Under the pieces are notes generated by a model, which searched no databases, was not told the DNA's origin, and saw only the letters and a program-made list of their open reading frames with translations. A stretch of 64,000 nt of DNA from Seiridium cupressi (lineage: Eukaryota > Ascomycota > Sordariomycetes > Amphisphaeriales > Sporocadaceae). The position numbers and the translations under genes were made by a program. The first letter of the stretch is position 1. The number at the start of each line of letters is the position of its first letter. The DNA lies in assembly GCA_036674765.1 (NCBI GenBank), contig JARVKI010000033.1:1-64000 (forward strand). The letters run 5' to 3'. Of the stretch, positions 43,913 to 55,897 are shown piece after piece.

Positions 43913-46258
43913 AACAGGCCTGCCAGTGTAGGAAAACTTTGGATTTCCCTCTTAAAAAAAAAGCACGTTTTAATGAAAGCCTTCACTTTGGGTTGGCAAC
44001 TATTCTTACGCCTCATACATGTTTACCTTCCGGTTTGGCGTTATGGATCAACATAAGGAAATACCCGCGACGCAAGCATACGAACGGCGTCTGGCGCACT
44101 TGGCATTTCACTGGGAAACATTAGGGAAGACGGGCATTGACCAGCGGCATTGAGCAATCAGGATTTCTTCTCGGGAGTCTGGCCAAAAAATGGGGGGGGG
44201 CTGGCATGATGGCCAGCTTGATGTCCTCACGGGGAGTGTACTTCACAGCGTCCCTGTTCCAGGCAGGGCTATACTCTGGAGACCATGGTCTCGGGGTGTA
44301 TTTTTTCCTTTCTTTTCGAACATATAGCATTCTACTTTGGCGTTAGATACCACTCGTTCGCCCCTGGCATATCCGGGGCGGATGGCACACGCAGATAGGA
44401 GCGTTGTCTCGAATGAGAAACTTTGAGAAGCATATCTGAAGCCTTTCCACTTGCGATACCGTGACTCTGCCGGTGCCATTTCTCATTCCCCCGCTCCTCA
44501 GCATCAGCGCAGCCTGAGCCATCTGCCGAAACTGTTGCGCGACTGACTACGAATTCCCTGCCTCGTCGCCGCCATCAACCTCATGATGTCGACCAGGCGA
44601 TGACCCCTCATTTTTAAGACTTTCCGCGTCCCTGATACGGCCATGATCGACTAATCTGTCGAGAATTCGGCATGGCAAGTGCGTGGGCGACTCATGGAAT
44701 TTCCAACAATCCCATGCGCCATTGCCGTACTATCGCCCCTCGAGATCTACACAATGACATAAACGCGATCGGCTCCTCTCCGAGCTAACGACCACTCACG
44801 AGTCTCTAGGAGCAAAGGGTCCTCCTGCGTGTAGTAGCATCAACCATCGCCCCTCGTCGTCCTTGACTCGGCAACCCAACCCAAGGCGCTGGAACGGATT
44901 GCTCAACCAGTCTCCGCCTTGCTTAGCGTTGTGCTGCTTAGCGCAACACTCTCCGCGGCACAGGGCCCCTGACCCAAAGGAAGAGATCCGGCAGCCCCCA
45001 CAAAGGGATGCCCCCCCCGAAAATCTTCCAGGTTGCATCTGGCATCTCACGATGTGGCCCCTTCACCACGTCATACTGCGGTCAGACAGCTGTGTGGTCC
45101 CTGGACCCACGATCCGCCAACTCTTTAATTTTTCTTCCCCCCCTCCCGTACCTCTGTATCAAGATCCTGTCTTTTCCGGCCGAACCAACGAAATGTTTTG
45201 GAAACGCTCCGTAGGACAAGCCCACGCAAAACGGTCCTCTTACCCCATGCCGGCCCCCCATTGCGCCCCGTCCGCCCTTGGAACACGAGATGATTTTCGG
45301 CTCCACATGCTTGGAAATAAATGGAAGCCCGTGGCCCTGTCCATCAGCGCGTTCCTGGCGATCTCTCACTCCTCTCTGCATCCAGTTAGGTATTATCTCC
45401 GGATGGCATTGCTTCCATAGTACCTACAAGGCCAGCAGCATGGGTACCCAACCTCTTAGCGTTGCCAGCGCTGTTACCGCCTAAGCCACGGCACTCGGTG
45501 TGAACACTCACCCGCAGGCTCTGTGGAAAGGGTCTTGTACTTTTTTTTTTTTTCAGCGCATCTCCGCTGGGGCCCTTTCTCGGCCGGGCCGCCCACATCT
45601 TGAAAATGGGAGAAAAATAAATCTCCATAGACCGCGGTCGAGACCTCTTATCGTTGCCACTGATCTGCAATCGGATGCTTCAGCTTGCCTATCCACGGGG
45701 GGTGCAATCTCGGCTTAGTCCGTCGCTGTAAGCAACGGATGTGCCCTTGCAAGAAAAACATTTCGTCACCCGATTTGCCGATACAGGCGGTTTACCGCAG
45801 GTGCCGAATACGCATGTGCCGAATAGACGATCTTCCCCCGCTGGCTCCTGGCGCTGGAAGCATGAAACATCCGAGACTCCGTAGCTGGTATCGCGCTCGG
45901 GGTCTCCAGCCTCAGGTGCGAAGTACTGAAATAAGGTAGCTGACGGCGCTTCAAGTAATAGGGTGTGGCAGGTGGTTTAGAGAAAAGCCTCACCATTCAC
46001 TAGCAACTCTGGATAACAAGGTATCCCGGCTTCTAGAAAAGTACGAAAAACGCATTCGTGATAATTTATTATCCTTACAGTTCTGTTAGCCCCCTTTAAT
46101 GATCTATCGTTATTCTGAATTATACTCAACTGCTCAGTAGAAATTCCGTTCCCAGTAGGACTTTGTAAGCGGTGGCGCTTTAGGCGGTATGTAGTTGAAG
46201 TAGAGTCCCATCATCATTCATTAAACCATGCCTCATAACCCACCGTGCTCAGCTATGC
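43913..46258. other. Convergent gene-free region
   Basis: 2.3 kb between the C2H2 gene and the stop of acetate kinase, containing both 3' UTRs. A 185-codon plus-strand ORF (44863-45420) has no domain, is rich in His/Pro/Cys and is not accepted. A T run of about 15 lies at 45539-45553. Confidence 0.5.
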
Positions 46259-47577
46259 CTATTTCCATAGTTCCGCGTCCTCGGCGCAGCCTCTAGCCAT
46301 CTCAAACTGCTCGTCCGTCAGGCAGACCAGCGTCCGGTGTTTCGCGCCGTCCTTGCCCACGTCCTGCACCACATCCTTGATCGGCTTCCCGTTCGGCCTG
46401 TCGTCGATCTCAAAGCCCAGGCAAGCGACCTGCTCCGCGACGCTCCGGCGCAGCTTGTCGCTCTTCTCGCCGATGCCGCCGGCGAAGACGAGCGCGTCGA
46501 CCCGGCCCGCCAACGAGACGTAGTAGCTGCCCACGTAGCCGCAGACGCGGTCCACGAATAGGTCGAAGGCGAGCTTGCACTTGGGCTCGTCCGACGCCGC
46601 GATGGTGCCGAAGTTGGTCGTGCCCGTCAGCGCCTTCCAGCCGCTCTCCTTGTTCAGGATCTCCTCGGCCCGCGAGATGTGCAGCTCCTTGGTCGAGTTG
46701 GGCGACAGCTTTCCCACGTCGCTTGCGTAGTGGAACACCAGGCTTTTCGTAGAGTGGTGTTAGCAAAAACTGAATCTGTGATCACGAGATTTGTGCGCAG
46801 GGGAGAAACATACCTGGGATCCACGCTGCCGCTACGAGTCGCACCAGGTAAGCCCGCGAGGGGTGTGAGGCCCATACTGGTGTCCCAGCTCTTTCCTCCC
46901 TTGATAACACAAGCACTGGCACCGCTGCCGAGATGAAGAGCAATGATGTTCAGGTCGTCTTTCGGCTTGTTGAGGAACTTGGCTACCGAGTTGGTGATGA
47001 ACTGGTAGCTGATGCCGTGGAACCCGTACTTGCCCAGCTGGTTGCTCTTGGCGATCTCCGGGTTGATGGGGTACGTCCGTATATGCTCGGGCATGGTGGC
47101 ATGGAACTGCGAGTCGAAGCACGCTACATTGACGGCGTTCGGCAGCTCCTGCATGCACGACTTGATGATCTCGAGGGCGCTGGCATTGTGCAGCGGGGCC
47201 AGGTCGCTGAGGAGCTCCAGATGGTGGTACGTATCCTGCGTGATGAGCTTCGAGCTGTTGTAATCGCCGCCATGGACGACCCTGTGGCAGGCAATGGCAA
47301 TATCGTCCTTTTTGGATATCTCCGCCAGATCCGAGTCCTCCACCAGCGTCCGGAGCAGGACTTTGAACGCGTCATCCTGCGTCTTCACCGGCTCCTCCAC
47401 TCTCTTATCCTTGAAGACCACGGCATCCCGGCGCGTGTACTTGAGCTCCGCCGGTGGCGAGGTCAGGCCGCCGAGCTGTGCCTCCGCTAATAGATGTGGT
47501 GCCCGGCCCTGGTCGGCGGAGAAGACGGAGATCTTGACCGAGCTGGACCCCGCGTTGATCGATAGGATGATCTTCAT
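46259..47577 (-). CDS. ack: Acetate kinase
   Basis: Two minus-strand exons (47577-46814, 46742-46259) encode 415 aa. The 71-nt intron interrupts RSGSVDP-S-LVFHYAS after two bases of the Ser codon. Family landmarks are present: the N-terminal phosphate-binding strand MKIILSINAGSSSVK (Asn8), HRVVHGG (Arg99), the catalytic Asp in FDSQFHATMP (about 155), YGFHGISYQF (His187), HLGSGASACVI, GATRSG (Arg248), FAGGIGEKS and the late Glu in LTDEQFEMARG. The enzyme interconverts acetyl phosphate + ADP and acetate + ATP. In fungi it is thought to work with xylulose-5-phosphate/fructose-6-phosphate phosphoketolase, which makes acetyl phosphate. No phosphoketolase gene is seen in this window. No N-terminal targeting signal is seen, so it is probably cytosolic. 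Confidence 0.97.
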
Positions 47578-48250
47578 TGTGAGTGCTCACTGTATTAGTC
47601 CGTTCAGACGAGATACAATTGCTTTTGTTCAATACGACTTCAACAACTGGGCTTTTGTATACTTGTCTTCATTGGCTGTTACTCATCAAGTGTTTTGAGG
47701 GGTCGTATGATTATCACTGTCAGTAACGAGCTGCTACCCCACTATACTACAGCTTGGCTACCTATGACGTTGGGTATGCGGTATTAGTTGCGGTCCACGC
47801 CATCAACTTCCCACGCACCACCTCACTCAGCGTGTGGGCCGTCGAGCGGCTCATAAAGTTTATACCAACTCCCGCCGGTCTCGTGCTAGTCTTACGATGA
47901 CTTTGCATCGGCCGCCGACGAAGACTTGCTCAGCGTCTCGAGGTGTATTACACATGATCGCCTGGACATGCCCAAACACGGGAGCACTACCATTGCAAAC
48001 AGGTACCACTCATATCGGGGTGGTATTATACCTGTAACCAATCACTATCTTATATCACCCCCTTAGGTAACGTGGCGCTGGTCGGGCTAGTTACACTGTC
48101 CAGCATCATGTAATAGGGACTTGGTCGCCCATCTCACTAGTATTTCGAGGCACCCCGCGATTGCTGATGTTGACTTCGCAAAGGGCGGCATGAGCGGGCA
48201 TGCTCAGAGTTTCCGAAATATTTATAGTACCGTTTATCTGTATATGGTCT
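47578..48250 (-). promoter_or_regulatory. Acetate kinase promoter region
   Basis: 673 bp upstream of the acetate kinase start and downstream of the next minus-strand gene. On the minus strand a TATAAA-like word occurs near 47862, about 285 bp before the ATG. Its use as a TATA box is a guess. Confidence 0.35.
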
Positions 48251-49625
48251 TCAAGGTGTGGGACCGTCATCCTCTTCCTCTTCAGCAGGCGGAGGCAAGA
48301 TGGGCAGTTCGGCTTGCCAGAGTGATTGTGACGATGCTTCGTAGGAGGTCGAAGCAGCGATTTGAGGAGAGGGCAATTCAAAGACGTCTGCTGGGTAGGC
48401 TATGCCGTGGTACTCGCTGTCTGAGCTATGCGCAACGAGCCAGGTATCCAAGAACCTTCGATAGTCTGTCCGTTGTCAGTCTCCATCCTCATGTAGCAAG
48501 CTTTTCTCCCGGGACCATTTACCTTCGCTCCGGCTGAACTGAATACCCAAGTACCTGATGTCGAGTGAAGTTTGATTCGGCGCAGATGATGATGATGACC
48601 CACGCCGTGAGCGAAATGATGACAATGAGATCCGTCGGCTTGATTCAGGCGCACTCCCCCGTCTACCGCGCACATTCAAGCGCAAGGTCCGGCGTCTGTC
48701 GTCGCGGCTCCTGACTTCGCCCTCAAACTGGTCGACTTGAAATTCTTTATATCTGCGTTCTGAGCGATTCGCGAACACTGTCAATGAATGCGACATGTTA
48801 TGTCTGTCGGACCAGAGCTTCAGCCTCTGTACCGTCCCGATTCCCTTCACGTTGCCAAACGCGTCTGTACGGCCCTGCGAGTCGGTCCATACCACATCAA
48901 CGTCAAAGGAGTCAACCAGGTCCTTTCTCCTAAGGTCGCCCTGGAACGCGAGCGCAGACTCGATTGTCGTGAACTCATATTTCACCTCGATGGGCTGATC
49001 ATGGATCACATTTCCATCCTCATTCGTGTATCGAATCCGGTGCCGCTCGCGAAATGTGATATGCTGCTCAAGTGCGCACGGGTCGTGAAATTGCCGGTGC
49101 CTCGAGTGAAGCGTGTGCGGGAAGGTCTCGGCAGGCGAGGCGGTAGGTACTAGAGCACATCTCAGAGGCCAATTCGACGGAAGGCGACTTTGACGACATA
49201 CAGAAATGTTCCAGGCGCTCTAGCTGGTAGCTGCATTGCCATAGGACGCGCCGGTGTTCAGTGCCGACCACCTCCCAGGGCCCGAGATAAATGGCCTTCT
49301 CATCCGCCGTTCCCTCGAACAGGATTCTGGCAAAGGAAAGTGTCAGATCTCTTAGTAATGGCAATCGGAAGCAAATCAGATCATTAAAGATTTACATGGT
49401 AGCTTGAAACCCCGGAGGACCGAGATCGAGCGGCCGTAGCTGCCCTTGCGGGGTTGAGTATTCGTCAGTCAAGTCTGACACGGCGGAATTCGGGGTCCAG
49501 TTGGAGTCAACTGGAGCTGTGAGGTGCTGGGCGTATGCCGGTAGCTGGCTATAAGACGACGATGCGTAGGACCTGGACGAGTAGGACCTGAAGGAGGACG
49601 AGGAGGAGGAAGCAGCAGCAGCCAT
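48251..49625 (-). CDS. Conserved-looking protein of unknown function, four exons
   Basis: Four minus-strand exons (49625-49396, 49326-49202, 49149-48523, 48465-48251) give 398 aa. The introns of 69, 52 and 57 nt have GTAAAT, GTATGT and GTAAAT donors, and phases 2, 1 and 1 close exactly. That is strong evidence for a real gene. Residues 1-45 are Ser/Tyr/Ala-rich. The middle looks like a compact beta-rich domain: AIYLGPWEVVGTEHRRVLWQ, EQHITFRERHRIRYTNEDGN, VKYEFTTIESALAFQGDLRR and RLKLWSDRHNMSHSLTVFAN. It is followed by a Ser/Arg-rich linker and an acidic/Pro C-terminus ending EEEEDDGPTP. No signal peptide or membrane span is seen. I do not recognise a family. It is divergent from the phosphate-type transporter, more than 2 kb away. 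Confidence 0.82.
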
Positions 49626-51704
49626 TGCTGCTTCGCGATGAATGTGTGTCTCCAAAGGAGACAACAAATGCCTTCCGGGGCAGTCTAATTTGGGACACCG
49701 AGCAGCGTGGGGTTTGTGACACGCATTATCTGCGGCGCGAGGACGTGTGGGTTATGGTTACCGAACGACGGGCCGAACAGACGGGCTGGTGGGTTATAGT
49801 GACAGCAGCTATCGCGAGAGAATCGTTGCAAGCTCATGATCAACGCGCGGTCCACGACAGCTGGAGTAGCTAGTTTCTGTTTGCAATGCCCTTACGTGTT
49901 GAACGTTTCCAGCTGCAAATCATGCATCGCGAATTTGTTGCCCAAGTCGCTTCGGCCCTAAGGCAATATCATTCCCAGCAAGGAGCGCTGTGGACCGAAC
50001 AGTCGGACCTCGTGAGCGAACGGCTGGGTCAAGGCTCACCGGTTTGCATTGAGAGCATGTATGCAACATCCAATAGCGGCCGAGTAGTAGGGTGAGGGGT
50101 CCGTTCGGCTCCAAAGCCAAGGGGGCGCCGGAGCGATGCTGATATCAAATGGAAATATAGTTCAGCCGCTTGGTTTGTTTTTCGAGACTAGCAGCATTAC
50201 ATACGACTGCTGCCTTTGTGCCGTGGAGCCTCCTCTGAACAGTCGAAAAGTCCAAATGATTCCACCTTGCCAGCGCGGGTCGAGCGGAAAGCGAGGCGGG
50301 CCTGAAGCTCAGAAACTGGGGCGTGTAGACGTTGGGAAGTGTGCAGATAGAAGAGTGCAGGAATCGTTGCAACACGGGCCAATCAGCGTGCTTAACTCGA
50401 GCACATGTTAGCTTTGAGAGCTGCAATAGACTGAAAAGGCCCCTGCGCCAAGTAAGGACTGGAAGCAAGGCCAGTCCTATTGCCGTCCGTTACGACCGTA
50501 GGATTTAGAGACTATTTTGGCCGGTAATCGGAACCCTTCAGCTGATGATAGATTTGTGGTGTTGACCTGAGCTGTATGTGTAGTCCGTGTGATCGGGTAT
50601 ATCATGACTGAGCTTGATCGATACAATGCCGAAAGTGCTCGTTGGAAAGAGGTCTCATTGAAGGACAGTCCAACATGGCGAGGGTGTGATCCAAGATCTG
50701 GCTTGGTGCCAGATGAAACATTCCGGCATAGCAGCAAGGGATTGATAGACCGTGACGAGCCGCGCAGCACACTTGGTTCTCTAGATCCTCATGTACTCAA
50801 ATAGATCAACCACGTATGGGGGTGGCTAAGTACTTTCATGCCTAGCTTTCCCGTGACTGGATGGCATCGTGAAGGCCCCCCCTGGTCTAGACATGCCTCT
50901 AGAATCGCTTGCAGTCCCAGCTATCAGGTTCCGCGAGATGATCCAATACATGTCATGTAGGAAGCTAAGTTTGGGTCGCATCGCGGTAGGTCTGGGGCGT
51001 TGGAGAGTGGGGTACGTTATCTCCTGGAGCTTCATCCCGGAAATGTGAACGACTGCAGGACCCTTGAATTTGGGAACATGTGTTAGGCCAAGGATTCATG
51101 GGTAGACGAATTACGAAGCATTTGAACATTATGCAAGCCTCCAGAGCTCGCTGCCCAGTGGTAACGGTGGAGGGACGTCGTCATATGCCTTAGGTAGTTC
51201 AAGAGACAGATCTACTTTCGCTCCTTCAGCCCATCTTGGCCGGCATATCAGGGCGCCAGAAAAGAGGATTGCGAGCGCCACTGCACACCCCGTGCCTCGA
51301 CATCCTGGGCTAAACCACTCACTTGGGATCTTAGCGTAGGTACTGGCCTTGTGCAGTTCGCAGTGAAATAGTTTATTATCGCACTCTGCTCGAGTTTCAT
51401 TGTGCACCTGTGTATAGCGTCTGCAACGACGACCGTCAACGCGCCCGGTCTGACACCCTCGAGTGGAGCCGCATACTTGGCGACGACTACCCGTAGCCGA
51501 TTGAGAAGCAATCTTCCGGGGTTCGCAACTTGAAAACGCAGAGAATCGTCGCGCACGCGCAATGGAAAAGCTGGTGGATTTCTGATGGACCCGATTGACA
51601 CAGATGACCGGTAGCTCTCGAAGCCTAATTGCTTCTATCATTATTCGGGCTCCCTCGGAAGCGGGCAGATTGTGCGCGCGGTGCGGCGCGCCGTACTGTC
51701 CGAC
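49626..51704. other. 2.1 kb divergent intergenic region
   Basis: Lies between the divergent starts of the unknown four-exon gene and the transporter, so it should contain both promoters. A 194-codon minus-strand ORF (51129-51713) overlaps the transporter start and has no domain, so it is not accepted. No specific element is seen. Confidence 0.5.
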
Positions 51705-54001
51705 ATGGACCATGAACTATATCCAGAAGAGCGCAGGAACCGAGGCTTTTTAGGCTCGGACAGCTCTGCGTTACCCTCGAGAGATCTCCAGGTATGTCAG
51801 AGCCATGGAGACTACGTGATCGCGTTCTCTCCTCTGCATCTAAAGGTACAGGGCTCCGTGGGCTGACCTGCTATAACCGGAATATAGGATCGCCGCCAGT
51901 TGCGATATGAGCTCGATCTGAACAGCTGGAACCTCCGGATTTGGGGCGTTGCAGCTTCCGGTTTCTTGACAGACTCGTAGGTTTTGTTATCGTGCGACAA
52001 TTGTCCACGGAATAGAACTGCTTGTTTCATGCAACTGACCCGTGTCACAGCTATAACCTCTTCTCAACCAATGTAATTCTAGCGTCGATATCTTTTGTAT
52101 ACTTCCCTCATGAACGATATCCCGGTTTAATTATCAATCTCTTTACCCTCCTTGGATCTGTATGCGGTCAACTCCTATTCGGATTCCTGGCCGATCGGTT
52201 CGGTCGTACTCGACTATACGGGATCGAGCTCGTACTAGTCATTGTGTCTACTATTGGCGTAGCCACTAGTAGTTATGGTTATAATGACATGTCGTTTCTT
52301 GCTCTATTTATATGGGTAGGTCATATCTCTTGCGGAGTGAGTGTTACAGTGGCGTCTAACTCGTTACACAGTGGAGGTTCGTCATGGGAATAGGTGCGTA
52401 TACTTGGCCGCGCAACGGTTGTAAAGTGAACTGAACATCCCAAGGAATCGGAGCAGAATACCCACTATCTGCGATCATCACTTCTGAATGGGCCAGCACT
52501 CAGTCAAGAGCCACGATGCTTGGCTCTGTCTTTCTCATGCAACCCGTCGGCCAAGCCCTGGCCCAGCTCGTTGGTCTCTGGGTCCTGATAGGACGAGAAA
52601 GAGAATATGGCTTACAAGCGATGCAATGTGGCATCAACACGAAGTACGACGAAGACTGCAAAAAGATCGTGGACGGCATATGGCGCATCGTCATCGGCTC
52701 TGGCGCAGTTCCTGCGCTGCTAGCGATTATATTCCGGTTCTTCCTGTATGACTGCGGCTTGTACCAGCTGGAAGTTAAACACAAACCCGGAATTGCTTTG
52801 AGAGACACGAGAAGAATCTATGTTACACCGGAAACCTCAAACGGCATCCTCTTAAATTCTCCGGGAACTAGCCAAGTACGGTCACCAGTGGGAAAACCAA
52901 TACAGTTCTCGAAAGAGGATCTGTACAATTACTTCATTCGGAATAAAAATTGGTATTATCTACTTGGTGAGCGCCATGCCCAATTGTTCCTTTCCGGACG
53001 TAGGCTAACTTTTGTTTAGGGACAGCTATGACCTGGTTCATGTAAGTGGAGATGCACAAGACAGGAAGGAGCTTCTCATATGCCCCTTACTGGCAGTAAC
53101 TGATCATTTGATCTGCAGACTAGATGTAGGCTTCTACGGATTTTCGTTAGACAACCGAGGGACATTGGCCGATATGTGGGCGACTTCCAAGCACAAGCCG
53201 CTTGATAACAGACTCTCCTGTTGGAACTCAACTCTGGCCGATGGCGAATCAGCGGTTCCGGACTGGATAACGTTTCCGAATTGGGCCACCGATCAGACTA
53301 TGCCGTGCAACACCATCTATGAAGTCCTCCTTGAGCAGGCGAAGCAGTATCTACTGACTGTGTCTATCAGCTCTATCGCTGGTAGTATATGCTTCATCTA
53401 TTTCGCGAATCGCCTTCCACGGAAGCAGTGGTTGACAATATCATTCCTCGTGCTCGCCTGCTTATTTATCATCACTGGAGGGGTTTACTACGGCGTTGCG
53501 TTTACCCATGGAGCTCCCGCGACTGTGGCCCTGGTCGCCATATGCCACTTCGCGTTCAACTTCGGTGCCAATACACTCACCTTCGTTATCCCCGCCGAGA
53601 TCTTTCCAACTTGCTACAGGTGCACATGTCATGGTATATCAGCCGCTGCCGGGAAACTAGGGTCCATGCTCGCACTCGCCGTGGTGTATGGTATAAACTC
53701 GGGATACACAAGTGCGAATCGCCAAGGCCTGATTTTTATATTATTCGGGTCTATCCTTGCCGTCGGAGCTGTGTACTCCTGGGCATATCTGCCTAATGTG
53801 CAAAGACTAGTGCATATCGAGGATGAAAAGAAGGTGCTTGCGACTAAGGATCTCGAGGATCTTGGAGAAGGAAGAGGCAAAGCGAGAGCGGAGGGTGAAA
53901 TCATCACCGTCAGAGGCAAGGTGCATGAATTAAGGCGCAGGCATAAAGAGAAACGAGATCGTGTCAACTTACAGGTTGAACAAGTACATAGTGGTAATTG
54001 A
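51705..54001 (+). CDS. MFS inorganic phosphate (PHS family) transporter
   Basis: Seven exons (51705-51791, 51888-51976, 52051-52315, 52372-52393, 52445-52966, 53020-53041, 53119-54001) give 629 aa with all phases closed. Exons 4 and 6 are only 22 nt. The protein shows about 12 membrane spans. Landmarks are LRIWGVAASGFLTDSYNLFS (span 1), the MFS loop GFLADRFGRTRLYG, WWRFVMGIGIGAEYPLSAII (matching the PHS signature with GAEYPLSA), TWFILDVGFYGFSLDNR (PHS span 7, LDV-FYG-SL) and FGANTLTFVIPAEIFPTCYR. The long cytosolic tail is Lys/Arg/Glu-rich. Relatives (Pho84, Git1) move phosphate or glycerophosphodiesters with protons at the plasma membrane. Substrate choice cannot be settled from sequence. 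An unusually long Cys/Trp-rich loop (about residues 355-405) sits between spans 7 and 8. Confidence 0.92.
52372..52393 (+). other. 22-nt microexon 4 of the transporter gene
   Basis: TGGAGGTTCGTCATGGGAATAG lies between a CACAG acceptor and a GTGCGT donor and encodes WRFVMGI plus one base. Including it restores the PHS signature, and skipping it would break the frame. Confidence 0.85.
53020..53041 (+). other. 22-nt microexon 6 of the transporter gene
   Basis: This short exon lies between TTTAG and GTAAGT and encodes TAMTWF with a partial codon on each side. It completes the span-7 block TWFILDVGFYG. Confidence 0.85.
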
Positions 54002-55124
54002 TCCGTATGGATCACAATAGAGCGACAATGTGAGACATGAGAAGCAGTGTCGTGACTTAGAGCGTTCTATGATGGGGTTTTTCTTGTGACTGCTTCAAGC
54101 GGGCTTGCGTGTTTTTGTCTAGTGCCGGGAAATGGTGACATGGTGGCTTTATCTTGGGAAATTACTATGCCGACATGGTACAGACACCCGGTGATGGTTT
54201 CCTCAACATTACTACATCAGCATTTACCAGGATAGTGTTTGGATCAAAGTGGAGAGTCGACCAAAGTATGCTAGGTGATATCCGGATTGTGTGGACTTAA
54301 GGCTCTACCAACGGTTCAAAGATTATTTCCTCCACGAATCAATAAAGAATCACAATCATAATCACCCAAAGGCGCGGCTGTAACAGTGGTAAGATATACT
54401 ATTTATGATGGTTGGTCTTCTCCTGCAAAGAAACTTGTCCAGTCGATCGAGGACAACCCCCACGAATAAATCATGAATTCAGTCAAGACACCAAAAGTCT
54501 TCATCTTGTGGAACAAACCCAGACGATATTGGTGCTCAAAAGGTTTAGGATAAGGAATACGCAACCACCACCATCGTTGGTACTTGTGTGGTCAAGAAGA
54601 GTTCCAAAGAAGGTAGTAGACTTGAACTCACTCAATGATATGTCAGATTCTTTTGTAGGTGGACTGGCTAACAGACTTGAATCTTAATTCTTTTGCTACC
54701 GACATGTGTCATCTTTTTAAGGGCGATTGGGAGGCACAAGGTGGAGACAAATCGGCAATCAAAACATAATGTAGTCAAAAGTTAAAATCGTAAATTACTA
54801 TACTTGTTAAAGTATGCGGAAGAAACTAAGAAGCCCAGCCTCTAAGGAAGAACTATGAATCATCGTCCAAAGCACCTTCGAAGTACGGCCTGTTTCAAAA
54901 AGAGATCTTCTGCCCACCATTATCCCGTCATGCAAGGCTCTACCTGACTTCACCGAAAGTAGAAAAATTGCCGAGCCTTACATCACGAACAGCCGCATCC
55001 TCGGCATTATGTCGGCCGTCATTGCCATCTCCACCGCAGCCGCCAGCCTCGCTACATCATTAACCATCTTCGAAGATGGACTTGTTGAAGGACAAAGCCA
55101 AAAGGAAAAGAAGAAACCCCCCGA

Positions 55125-55156
<32 letters not shown>

Positions 55157-55288
55157 CGTTGGTCGTAACTCGTCATCTCAATGATTATCTGCCATGAATC
55201 TGTCGTCTCTCGTCATACCGCGGTGCTGAACCATGCCTGTATCCGCACTCTAGGTGAATTTAATTGCAACTCTACTCTGACCACATAT
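54002..55288. other. Convergent gene-free region with GAAA repeat
   Basis: 1.3 kb between the transporter stop and the stop of the minus-strand C2H2 gene, containing both 3' ends. It is AT-richer than the coding regions. A (GAAA)8 microsatellite lies at 55123-55155. No gene is supported. Confidence 0.5.
55123..55155. repeat. (GAAA)n microsatellite, about 8 copies
   Basis: A perfect tetranucleotide repeat on the plus strand, 134 bp downstream of the C2H2 stop codon (the gene is on the minus strand). Confidence 0.9.
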
Positions 55289-55897
55289 CTATTGGCGGGG
55301 GTAGTGCTTCTTCTGCCTCTGATGTCGTCTGACGTTGTCAGGGCGGGTAAAGCGCCTTCCGCAACCCGGACACGAATAGGGTTTATTGTAATTGAATTGT
55401 TGACCGCAAAGAATACTGAACTGATTTGCATGGTCCTGGGACTCGTTGTGCCTTTTCAGATCTACGCTTCGCGTAAAGCTTTTATTGCAATTAGCGCAAA
55501 AGTTATGCTCATCAATTGAGCCTGTAGCGGCTGTGCTTGTCGAATTATGCCTTGATCCATGAAACCCTGGGTCAGACTGGGCTAACGTGCTGGGAGGCTG
55601 TGGCACACCGGAAGGAAAAGGAGCTGGGTACGTAGGATAAGCCGTAGCCTGCTTCAATCCGACTGCACTAGGGCTCATCTGGGCTGGTTCAAGAGTGAAT
55701 GGTATGCGGCCGATGTAGCCAAAGGGCTGCTGGGCGTTCTGAGGCGACCGCCATCGTCGCGTTATGGTCTGTGAAGGTGGGCCGTTGGGAGGAGGAGGAG
55801 GGTATATAAGATTGACATGGTGCCCGCTCCCCTCGTTCGAATCCATGGATGACTGGGGATAGTATATGGTTTGGCTGTTTTTAAAGCTCGAAAACAT
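55289..55897 (-). CDS. Small C2H2 zinc-finger protein
   Basis: Single-exon 202-aa ORF. The first 130 residues are Pro/Ser/Gln-rich (YPPPPPNGPP, PQPPSTLAQ). Two C2H2 fingers occupy the C-terminus: Cys134, Cys137, His150, His156 (FCANCNKSFTRSVDLKRHNE) and Cys176, Cys179, His192, His198 (YSCPGCGRRFTRPDNVRRHQ). The second ends four residues from the stop. An upstream exon cannot be excluded. Proteins of this form are usually nuclear regulators of narrow distribution. It does not share finger sequence with the other C2H2 gene at 43100. Confidence 0.8.
   Translation of the reverse strand: MFSSFKNSQTIYYPQSSMDSNEGSGHHVNLIYPPPPPNGPPSQTITRRWRSPQNAQQPFGYIGRIPFTLEPAQMSPSAVGLKQATAYPTYPAPFPSGVPQPPSTLAQSDPGFHGSRHNSTSTAATGSIDEHNFCANCNKSFTRSVDLKRHNESQDHANQFSILCGQQFNYNKPYSCPGCGRRFTRPDNVRRHQRQKKHYPRQ

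Noticed and set aside
44863..45420. 185-codon plus-strand ORF
   Set aside because: His/Pro/Cys/Ser-rich without any repeated or conserved block, in the 3' flank between two convergent genes.
51129..51713. 194-codon minus-strand ORF overlapping the transporter start
   Set aside because: No recognisable domain; it overlaps the transporter first exon antisense, and a second frame is also open there, as expected in GC-rich sequence.
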